Source of the DNA: CBDCFV01 sp965261795
GTDB taxonomy: Bacteria > Chloroflexota > Dehalococcoidia > Lucifugimonadales > UBA3495
Reading direction: 5' to 3'
Assembly (NCBI GenBank): GCA_965261795.1
Contig: OZ253476.1
Span: 2,232,001 to 2,296,000, forward strand
Length of the DNA stretch: 64,000 bases
Shown in pieces: positions 17,864-24,979 of this stretch. Position numbers and translations under genes: made by a program. The notes under the pieces are model-generated. The model was not told where the DNA came from and ran no database searches. It was given only the letters and a program-made list of their open reading frames with translations. Within the stretch, counting starts at the first letter, position 1. Every line of letters starts with the position of its first letter.

Positions 17864-18972
17864 CGGCTAATATGAACATCACCAGCTACAACATCACCGA
17901 CGTCACTTACCACTACATCGGGTTGCGTGTCCTGGATGGGATGCCATCTACCTCCGAGCGTGCAGAACAGATAGAAGCGGTCGCCAGCAACGTTCTTAAG
18001 TTCGTTAGAGATAGGAACCAGCGCTTGATGGTAGCGGCCCCCGGCACGACATATCGAGGAACTGCGAAAAAAATTTGCACGGAGTTGGAGCAATTCCACT
18101 TCGTCAAATCGAAGGGAAAATTTCTTGGGGGTAGATATGATCTAACCGAATCAGGGCGGCACATCCTACATGTGATGTCTGAGCAAAATGCTGTCGAACT
18201 GCGGCGTCTGATGGCTCGGACCCACTTGCAAACCTACGATAACCTCCGCTCAGTGGTGCAACACCACATCGTCGCCGGCCCTGTGTGGCGTCCAATCGAA
18301 GTTAAGACAGAACACATCGGACAGGCGGGCTACCTTGAAACGCTACTGACTCCTACTTTCGGGAGCGACGCAGCCTCGGTCGCTGCGTCAGTCCGTGCAG
18401 AACACGGTGAGCAAACCCCTAGCAAAATTCGTGACGTGCTACACGATAAGGTCATCGAAAATTTCTTGCCGAATCAAAGAATGGGAGTCGCCAATTTCCG
18501 TGGAATGTGTGCTCGTCTGGCTACCTTGCGGCTCTTGAACCTACGCCGCGCCACTTTCAAAGGTTGCGAGTTCTACAAGACCTATTCCCCTTGTGCGGCC
18601 AAAACCGGACCACATGACTGGTACACGCCATTGGAAGTCCCGCTATCCAATGGTGAAATGTACCGGATACTCTTCTGCGAGCCGGATATGGCCGAAAGCA
18701 GCAATCAGAACATCCTGCTCGACGCCATCGACAAATCCATGGTTGCGCTAACCCCCGTCGCCGGCTACCACGACATCCCCGACCTACGTGACACGGTTTG
18801 CGAAAATCTGCTCATCCCCGAGGCTGCGTTCGATGAAGGACTTAATCGCCTGCTGGACCGCACGCCGTCACCGCTATCGGTTGGATTCCACTACGACGGG
18901 ATTACGGCCAATCGCAAGCCGCTAGTCCGCCGTCAAACCAACCAACTCCATAACCTGATTAGGAGACAGTAA
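17860..18972 (+). CDS. Winged-helix-containing protein of unknown function, second gene of the cassette
   Basis: A 370-residue protein not recognised as a named family. Residues about 45-105 read like a winged helix (GTAKKICTELEQFHFV, then GGRYDLTESGRHIL), a pattern common in DNA-binding or protein-bridging subunits. The remainder is mixed alpha/beta without clear catalytic motifs. The start is either GTG 17860, overlapping the nuclease stop, or ATG 17872; the overlap favours coupled translation. It ends TAATG, sharing one base with the ATPase start. Such tight packing implies a stoichiometric complex of the three products. An adaptor or sensor role is inference. Confidence 0.7.
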   Translation: MTANMNITSYNITDVTYHYIGLRVLDGMPSTSERAEQIEAVASNVLKFVRDRNQRLMVAAPGTTYRGTAKKICTELEQFHFVKSKGKFLGGRYDLTESGRHILHVMSEQNAVELRRLMARTHLQTYDNLRSVVQHHIVAGPVWRPIEVKTEHIGQAGYLETLLTPTFGSDAASVAASVRAEHGEQTPSKIRDVLHDKVIENFLPNQRMGVANFRGMCARLATLRLLNLRRATFKGCEFYKTYSPCAAKTGPHDWYTPLEVPLSNGEMYRILFCEPDMAESSNQNILLDAIDKSMVALTPVAGYHDIPDLRDTVCENLLIPEAAFDEGLNRLLDRTPSPLSVGFHYDGITANRKPLVRRQTNQLHNLIRRQ

Positions 18973-20327
18973 TGCTGCAACTTCCCCGTCGGCCATCCCA
19001 GCCGACTACATCCCCATACGAGAAACTGGGGCTCCGGGATTTGCCTTTTGCTACAACGCCTGTAATAGACCCCAACAGCATTGATCCGCGTCGCAATGGT
19101 GAAATATTCGCTGCTTCGTCGGTAAAGGCGGAGATCGAAAAATTCGAGCGGTTGCTGATCCGATCCTCCGACTTTGGAAATCGGGTCAAATTAGCCTCGC
19201 TATGGGCAAAAGGCCAAGCCTACCAAGGGCGCGGCATGGGCAAAACGGCCATGTTGCGCTATTTTCAGCGTCGCATCAATCCTGACTGGGGATACGAAGA
19301 GTTCGACGGCCGATTTTCCGCAGTGGTCATCTACGTGGCGTTTCCTGACCAAGTAGATCGGCGTTGGATGGAACAACTGGCTTGGGCTGCATTGGTCGAC
19401 GTCTGCGAAAATCGCGTACTAATCGCGTCTCGGGCAGCGCTGCGACGGGATGTAATGACCGACGATGAGGTAGATTCCATCATCAATGTCAATGGTGATA
19501 CCCATTTGGAGAACCTCTTGGACGACGCCATTCTGGAAGGCATAGGGATAAAACCCGACATCATTGACAGTAAAATAGAAACCCTGCTGTTGAGCGCAGG
19601 TGTAACTCGAGATGCAGCCCGAGCGCTGGCCAAGGGCGGTTTCAAAGAATTTTTAAAGGGCCTCCGACGGGATGGCAACCTCCGCCCATACTACATTCCG
19701 AGGGATACGAAAGGGTTAGATTACGCCTGCAACCTTTTCTTCAACGACATTGTGTACTACCTGCGGGCTGCCGGCTTTGCAGGTGGCTACTTGTTCATCG
19801 ACGATATCGAAAATCTAGCCGATAAGATGGCACGACGGCACCAGCTTGAGTTTGTCAAGGAATTGGGCATTTGCACCGTACGGCCTGGCTACGCTAATTC
19901 AGCCTACGGCTTCTTCTCGTGTGTGTTAACCACTCACGATTCAGTCATACGACGGCTGTCGGCGGCGTGGGATGAAGCTGGCTTGTCGTCTTTTGCACGC
20001 CTGAATCCCGACGCCCCAACCTCAGTGGAACTGCCCCTACCGACGCCTGATCAGGCCACCGCAATCATCACTGCTCACCTGGACTATTATCGCCTCGATC
20101 ACGATGAGGATGGATCTATCAAGCCATTCACTGATGACGGTTTGTCTGCCCTCATACAAAAAGGGCAACTGCCGCGTGAGTTGTTATCCAACGCCGCCCT
20201 TACCTTCATGTTGGCTGCTGAGAAAGGAATGTCGTCCATCGATGCGCAACTAGTCTCCGATGCGACTGACAGCCAATCCGTTCAGACCTCGACGGACTAT
20301 TCGGCCGGCCTTGCTGACTTTACCTAG
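18972..20327 (+). CDS. ORC/TniB-like AAA+ ATPase, third gene of the cassette
   Basis: A 451-residue P-loop ATPase. Walker A is GRGMGKT at 86-92, with Gln85 where the consensus has Gly. Walker B is YLFIDDIEN near 274-282. A sensor-1 like VLTTHDS follows, and a C-terminal helical/winged lid begins around 380 with GQLPRELLSNAAL, resembling the sensor-2 Arg of ORC/Cdc6-like and TniB-like AAA+ proteins. N-terminal residues 14-33 (SPYEKLGLRDLPFATTPV) resemble the lead-in of such ATPases. It probably drives DNA loading or activation of the linked nuclease. Homologues in known defence systems cannot be named without a search. Confidence 0.8.
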   Translation: MLQLPRRPSQPTTSPYEKLGLRDLPFATTPVIDPNSIDPRRNGEIFAASSVKAEIEKFERLLIRSSDFGNRVKLASLWAKGQAYQGRGMGKTAMLRYFQRRINPDWGYEEFDGRFSAVVIYVAFPDQVDRRWMEQLAWAALVDVCENRVLIASRAALRRDVMTDDEVDSIINVNGDTHLENLLDDAILEGIGIKPDIIDSKIETLLLSAGVTRDAARALAKGGFKEFLKGLRRDGNLRPYYIPRDTKGLDYACNLFFNDIVYYLRAAGFAGGYLFIDDIENLADKMARRHQLEFVKELGICTVRPGYANSAYGFFSCVLTTHDSVIRRLSAAWDEAGLSSFARLNPDAPTSVELPLPTPDQATAIITAHLDYYRLDHDEDGSIKPFTDDGLSALIQKGQLPRELLSNAALTFMLAAEKGMSSIDAQLVSDATDSQSVQTSTDYSAGLADFT

Positions 20328-20396
20328 AACATGGAGAGTGCCTGCTCGTTTCACCGCCAAGGTGGACGGAAAGCTGTTTACACAGTCAGGGTGAAT

Positions 20397-20627
20397 CTAA
20401 TCACGAAGGTTCTTGATTTTATCCAGATTGGTGGCCTTGGAGGTCCTGGGGATGACCTCCTTGACTCGCCTCTCCAAGTGAGAACGGGCAAGCATTACGT
20501 GGCGTTGGCACTTCTGGCAGGTCAACCCGATATCCGCCCCCAAACGGGTGACCAGCCAGAGGTAGTTGCCGCAGGGGTGGGGCTTCTTCATCCTGACCAC
20601 GTCCCCTACCTTCAGGTCTAAAGCCAT
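20397..20627 (-). CDS. DUF951 family small protein
   Basis: A 76-residue protein matching DUF951: KVGDVVRMKKPHPCG, a GADIGLTCQKCQRHVMLARS strand with a Cys-x2-Cys pair, and a basic C-terminus. The first Cys (PCG) with the CQKC pair may bind zinc. Function is unknown; the family is widespread in Firmicutes and Chloroflexota. Its ATG overlaps the last 10 bases of pyrF, so the two are co-translated. It converges on the AAA+ cassette. Confidence 0.9.
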   Translation of the reverse strand: MALDLKVGDVVRMKKPHPCGNYLWLVTRLGADIGLTCQKCQRHVMLARSHLERRVKEVIPRTSKATNLDKIKNLRD

Positions 20628-21484
20628 CCCTTGCCCGCATCCGTCAAAATCCGGTTGATTTGGTCCCGCAACCTGGCCGCCGCTTGCCGGGCAGCCGCGG
20701 CGAAGTCCTGGCTCCCGCCCGGTTCCGGCCGGGCATATATGATCCCCCGCGACGAGTTAATCAAGGCGCGTCTGCCGTTCCGGTCAGTCCCAGCCAGCAC
20801 CGCGTCCGCCAAGTCTCCCCCTTGCGCACCTACCCCTGGGATAAGCAAAGGCATGTCTGGGCACAGGCTCCTCACGTCCGCAAGCTGGTCCGGGTTGGTA
20901 GCGCCCATAACCAGCCCGATGTTGCCATTACGGTTCCAACCGTCCGCGGAACGCGCCAAGTGCTGGTACAAGGGCATCGGCCCATCGGGCGTGTTCACGG
21001 TCAGGTCCTGAAGATCGGCCGAACCCGGATTGGACCCCCGGCACCAGATGAACACTCCGCGCGCGGGGTCTTCCAGAAACGGCTCCAAGCCGTCGTACCC
21101 TCCCCAAGCGTTTACCGTAACGGCGTCAAAGCCCCATACCTGGAACATCGCCTTGGCGTAGGCTGGAGCGGTAGATCCGATGTCCCCCCGCTTGGCGTCG
21201 CCAAGTATGACCGCGTTGGGCGCGGCCTTGCGGATGTGGTCAATGGTCCCCTCAAGGGCCCGCAGCCCGTCCATGCCCAAGGCCTCGTAGAAGGCTATGT
21301 TCGGCTTGTAGGCGCAAACTAGGTCGGCGGTTGCGTCTACGATAGCCCGGTTAAAGTCGAGCGGGTCTTTCACCGGCATGAGTTCAGGGTCAACGTCCAA
21401 CCCAACGCAAAGCAATGAACGGTTGGACGAACACGAGCGGTCGAGGCGGCTCACAAAGTCTTGAATATTGTTGGCGTTGGCCAC
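20618..21484 (-). CDS. pyrF: Orotidine 5'-phosphate decarboxylase (type 2)
   Basis: It performs the last step of UMP synthesis. At 288 residues it belongs to the longer type 2 OMP decarboxylases. The N-terminal LLCVGLDVDPE and catalytic GDAKRGDIGSTA (Asp-x-Lys-x2-Asp) are intact, with CRGSNPGSADLQDL and LIPGVGAQGGD further on as the phosphate-binding strands. It lies away from the main pyr operon on the opposite strand, coupled to DUF951. No PyrR element was seen upstream. Confidence 0.95.
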   Translation of the reverse strand: MANANNIQDFVSRLDRSCSSNRSLLCVGLDVDPELMPVKDPLDFNRAIVDATADLVCAYKPNIAFYEALGMDGLRALEGTIDHIRKAAPNAVILGDAKRGDIGSTAPAYAKAMFQVWGFDAVTVNAWGGYDGLEPFLEDPARGVFIWCRGSNPGSADLQDLTVNTPDGPMPLYQHLARSADGWNRNGNIGLVMGATNPDQLADVRSLCPDMPLLIPGVGAQGGDLADAVLAGTDRNGRRALINSSRGIIYARPEPGGSQDFAAAARQAAARLRDQINRILTDAGKGWL

Positions 21485-21637
21485 AGTTCCCGCCGTTGTT
21501 TAATCAATTGGCCTTACCAGGACAGGGCCGCGATAAATCCCGGTTGATGCCCTGACCACCGGTTGTTACCATGTTAACCGCTCCGCTATCCGTAGGCCAG
21601 CTCTCCGGGGGTGTGACTAAAACTGGGTGATCAGATT

Positions 21638-21660
21638 GGAGCGCGGGCGTCCCGCCGGCC
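21638..21660. repeat. REP-like palindrome, GCGGGCGTCCCGC family
   Basis: The palindromic core GCGGGCGTCCCGC (21643-21655) is preceded by GGAGC. The same core occurs, inverted and longer, at 35792-35808, so this is a dispersed intergenic hairpin. It sits in the 272-bp divergent spacer between pyrF and sfsA, which otherwise shows no gene. Confidence 0.6.
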
Positions 21661-21756
21661 ATATCCGATCTTGAAGACTTCCGCCACGGCGGATATACCA
21701 TACCTGATATTCCAACTACCTTTAATCATACCCGTCCTCCGGCAGCAAGGCGGGCG

Positions 21757-22458
21757 TTGAGTTTGTTCATGCAGCTTGGCACCGATCTCGTGGAAGGCCG
21801 GTTCGTCGCCCGGTTGAACCGCTTCGCCGCCTTGGTGAACGTGAACGGACGTGAAGAGCTGGTCCACGTGGCCAACTCCGGCCGTATGCGGGAACTGTTC
21901 GTTCCCGGTTTTCGCGTGCTACTGAAGCCCCGGACCGGGGAACACCGGAAGACCAGGTTCGACTTGGCGTTGGTGGACTTGGGGTTTACCCTGTCGTCCG
22001 CCGATGCCCGGCTGCCCAATGGTTTGGTGGCCGAGGCCCTTGAGCTGGGACGCTTAGGCCAGTTCGCCGAATACTCCAAGGTCAACCGTGAAGTGCCGTT
22101 CGGCGAAAGCCGCTTGGACTTGATGTTGGAAGGGTCGAACGGGCGGTGTTACATTGAAACCAAGTCGGTCACCCTGGTGGTCGATGGAGTAGGCTTGTTC
22201 CCCGACGCCCCTACGGAGCGCGGCGCCAAACATATGAGAAGCTTGGACCAAGCCGTTGCCGAAGGACACCGCGCCGCTGTGGTGTTCGTGGTGCAACGGC
22301 CGGACGCGGTGGCCTTCGCTCCCCACGAAACGGCCGACCCCAACTTTTGCTCGGCCTTGCGCAACTCCCTGTCTTGCGGAGTCGAGGTCTTCGCCTACAA
22401 TTGCCGCGTTTCTGAACAGTCCATCGAACTGGATTACCCATTGCCGGTACGCTTGTGA
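21757..22458 (+). CDS. sfsA: SfsA family DNA/RNA nuclease-like protein
   Basis: SfsA proteins have a PD-(D/E)XK-like nuclease fold with a nucleic-acid-binding OB-like domain; the E. coli member was first named for sugar-fermentation stimulation. Seen here are LVEGRFVARLNRFAALV, HVANSGRMREL, the RLDLMLE strand with the acidic metal ligand, CYIETKSVTLV (Glu-x-Lys) and FPDAPTERGAKHM. Length 233 is normal. The start is TTG 21757 or ATG 21769. Its TGA overlaps the GTG of the next gene, forming a two-gene nucleic-acid-processing unit. Confidence 0.94.
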   Translation: MSLFMQLGTDLVEGRFVARLNRFAALVNVNGREELVHVANSGRMRELFVPGFRVLLKPRTGEHRKTRFDLALVDLGFTLSSADARLPNGLVAEALELGRLGQFAEYSKVNREVPFGESRLDLMLEGSNGRCYIETKSVTLVVDGVGLFPDAPTERGAKHMRSLDQAVAEGHRAAVVFVVQRPDAVAFAPHETADPNFCSALRNSLSCGVEVFAYNCRVSEQSIELDYPLPVRL

Positions 22459-23156
22459 AACCCCCAACCGAAATCGACCTGTCTGAACTGCTGCTGGAAG
22501 TTTACGGTCTTCTGTACCGCCGCTACGGCCCCCAAGGCTGGTGGCCCGGGGATGGCCCTCTGGACGTGGTAATCGGCGCTATCCTCACCCAAGCAGCGGC
22601 TTGGACCAACGTGGAGATGGCAATCGCCAACATGAAGGACGCCGGTTGTTGGTCTCTGCGGGTGATTGACCGCCTGCCGGAGCAGGAACTGGCCGCCATC
22701 ATCCGGCCTTCCGGCTATTTCAACGCCAAAGCGCGCAAGCTAAAGGCCTTCGCCCAGCACATAGAGGTAAACCACCGAGGCAGCCTGGAAGGGCTGCTGT
22801 CCCAGCCGGTCGAAGAGCTGAGGGTTGAGCTTCTCTCGATTCACGGCATCGGCGCGGAAACAGCGGACGACATCATAGTCTATGCAGCGGGCAAACCGTC
22901 CTTCGTCATCGACGCCTATACCCGCCGGATCGTGCAGCGATTGGGTATCGTGCCGGAAGGCTTTGGCAATTCCTACTCGGCTTATCAAGCGCTGTTCCAG
23001 GACAACCTGCCCGCCGATGCAGGACTGTTTAACGAGTACCATGCCCTCTTGGACCGCCACGCCAAGGAGGCCTGCGCCAAAGTCCCCCGCTGCGGCGGGT
23101 GCTGCCTGCGGCAGGTCTGCGCTACGGGACGAAGCATGGGAGAACACGCGAGTTGA
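22455..23156 (+). CDS. Endonuclease III-like HhH-GPD DNA glycosylase with FeS cluster
   Basis: A 233-residue base-excision repair glycosylase. The helix-hairpin-helix reads LLSIHGIGAETADDII and the catalytic Asp lies in VIDAYTRR. At the position of the EndoIII lysine (GVGRKTA) this protein has Glu (GIGAETA), as in the related HhH-GPD subfamily that lacks the Schiff-base lysine, so it may be a monofunctional glycosylase. C-terminal cysteines with spacing C-x5-C-x2-C-x5-C form the FeS site. It is translationally coupled to sfsA (GTGA overlap). Substrate is unknown. Confidence 0.88.
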   Translation: MKPPTEIDLSELLLEVYGLLYRRYGPQGWWPGDGPLDVVIGAILTQAAAWTNVEMAIANMKDAGCWSLRVIDRLPEQELAAIIRPSGYFNAKARKLKAFAQHIEVNHRGSLEGLLSQPVEELRVELLSIHGIGAETADDIIVYAAGKPSFVIDAYTRRIVQRLGIVPEGFGNSYSAYQALFQDNLPADAGLFNEYHALLDRHAKEACAKVPRCGGCCLRQVCATGRSMGEHAS

Positions 23157-23514
23157 CGGGTGGCCGTCAGGTTTTCGAGCCCGCGGGGGATTCTTATGAC
23201 ACTTTCCCCTTTCCAACCCGGACGCCGCTGCCGTACCATGATATTGAACTTACATAGCGCCATCACCGGGCGGAAAACCAAATCCCACCCCGCTTCTGGA
23301 GACTATGGCACACTTATGGCACGAAATGGCACAAACTCAATCTCTAATCTGGTGCCGAACTGGACAAAATAGCGCAAATATCGAAAAATACACACCTGCC
23401 GCCAAAGCTGAATGACACAAAATGACACAGAAATCTAAAAATCAGGCTCCATCTCCCTCTGTGCGCTCTGCGGTGAGCAATACTCTGAAGTAAGCCAAAA
23501 CAGGAGGAAACACA
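23157..23514. other. Intergenic region with short ATGGCAC/ATGACAC iterations
   Basis: There is no gene here. Around 23305-23335 the short motif ATGGCAC(A) occurs three times, and around 23411-23430 ATGACAC occurs twice. Neither forms a CRISPR-like array. The final bases hold the AGGAGG of the following cupin gene. Confidence 0.5.
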
Positions 23515-23871
23515 ATGCAAGTTGTCCGAATATACACCGGGTCTGATGGCGAGGCGCACTTCGAAGACTTGGAACTGCCTTACGAGAAAATCGAAGAAGC
23601 GGAACGTACTGCGATGCAGTCGACAACAGGAATTCAGTTCCGCCGCACTCCTCCCGGTAGTTTCAGCGACTGGCACAATGCCCCGCGCCGCCAGTACGTG
23701 ATTACGCTGGAAGGCCAGATGGAAATCGGCCTCGGAGACGGCGCCAAGCGCATCTTCAACCCCGGCGACGTGCTGCTGGCCGACGACCGCACCGGCAAGG
23801 GTCATACCACCGCCGTTTATGGTGACAAGACCAGGGTATCCATCTCCATACCGCTTGCTGATCAGAGTTAA
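23515..23871 (+). CDS. Small cupin-domain protein
   Basis: A 118-residue single-domain cupin. The second half shows the double-stranded beta-helix: RRQYVITLEGQMEIGLGDG, then IFNPGDVLLADDRTGKGH. The first metal motif is poorly conserved (SDWHNAPRRQY), while the last His is kept, so metal binding is uncertain. A perfect AGGAGG precedes the ATG. It faces the SDR gene tail to tail (32 bp apart). No specific substrate can be assigned. Confidence 0.87.
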   Translation: MQVVRIYTGSDGEAHFEDLELPYEKIEEAERTAMQSTTGIQFRRTPPGSFSDWHNAPRRQYVITLEGQMEIGLGDGAKRIFNPGDVLLADDRTGKGHTTAVYGDKTRVSISIPLADQS

Positions 23872-23903
23872 CGAGGACGGAGAGGGAACCCTGATAGCTT
23901 TCT

Positions 23904-24680
23904 CTAAAACAATGACTTGGACTGTCCGCCGTCTACGTTGATGCAAGCGCCCGTAACCAGGTCAGCCCGGTCCGACGACAGGAAGGCCACCATCTCACCT
24001 ATGGGTTCGGGCCAGCCGAAGCGCCCTGCGGGAAGGTTCCGGGCGATGAACTCATCGACCACCTCGGGCGGGTTGTTCTGCTGGAATCGCTCCCAAGTGC
24101 TGCCCGGGAAGTCTATCGACCCCGGCGCGATTGAGTTGACCCGCACGTTGATGGGCGCCAATTGCAGCGCGAGGTGCTTGGACAGGGCTATCAACCCCGC
24201 TTTCCCCGCCATGTAGTCGATGGACCCGCCGTGCTCGCGCCCATAGATAGACGAAATGTTGATAATACGGCCCCACCCTTGCTCCCTCATGTGGGGAAGC
24301 ACAAGGCCGATCATCCGGTAGGCGCTGACCAGGTTCACTTCCAAACCTTCGCGGAACTGCTCCAGGCTGGTCTCCTCGAAAATCACCGAACCGCGTCGGC
24401 CCCCAACGTTGTTCACCAGGATGTCCGGCTGCCCCAAGTGGTCAACGGTATCCCGGTGAAACCGCACGGCGTCGGCCTCGACGGTCACGTCCCCTTGGGT
24501 GCCGTGGACCTGGTAACCGGCAGCCGCCATTTCGCTGACCGTCGCGTCCAGTTGGTCCTGGCTTCTGGCGCATATCGAGACCTTGCAACCCTCTCGCGCC
24601 AAGGAGTAAGCTGCTTGCCTCCCCAAGCCTCGGCTACCGCCGGTTATCATCGCAACCTTGCCGTCTATCCCTAAGTCCAT
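23904..24680 (-). CDS. SDR-family oxidoreductase
   Basis: A short-chain dehydrogenase of 258 residues when started at ATG 24680, which has a GAGGAAG site and gives MDLGIDGKVAMITGGSRG. The longer open frame upstream is not protein-like. The NAD(P) motif GGSRGLG, NNVGG, catalytic Ser (INISS) and Tyr-x3-Lys (YMAGK) are present. The C-terminus GACINVDGGQSKSLF is typical. The substrate is unknown. The spacer to the divergent MMPL gene (24681-24979) holds no gene. Confidence 0.92.
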   Translation of the reverse strand: MDLGIDGKVAMITGGSRGLGRQAAYSLAREGCKVSICARSQDQLDATVSEMAAAGYQVHGTQGDVTVEADAVRFHRDTVDHLGQPDILVNNVGGRRGSVIFEETSLEQFREGLEVNLVSAYRMIGLVLPHMREQGWGRIINISSIYGREHGGSIDYMAGKAGLIALSKHLALQLAPINVRVNSIAPGSIDFPGSTWERFQQNNPPEVVDEFIARNLPAGRFGWPEPIGEMVAFLSSDRADLVTGACINVDGGQSKSLF

Positions 24681-24979
24681 GACTTCCTCCTGATACATAC
24701 TGATAAGTGCCTGATATGCTACAAATCGACCGGGTTCCCCCACCCAACACAACCGGCCGTGGCTATCGTCATACACAAGAAAGGCCACGCCGATTATAGC
24801 CCCTTGCCCCGGGCCACGCACCCGGAACATCATTCATGCTCAAGCACCCAAAGACCATAATTTACCTGGGTTACGGGTACGCGGAACAGGTTAACCGGCT
24901 CCCAGGTATTCTACAATTGGCCCAACCCCGCTTGGAGAGAGACGAGCGATGTATTCTACGGCGTCGCCATTGTCTATAG

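Noticed and set aside
17860..20327. Known BREX or DndFGH-type system
   Set aside because: ATPase and partner sizes and motifs do not clearly match any named set, so no name is claimed.
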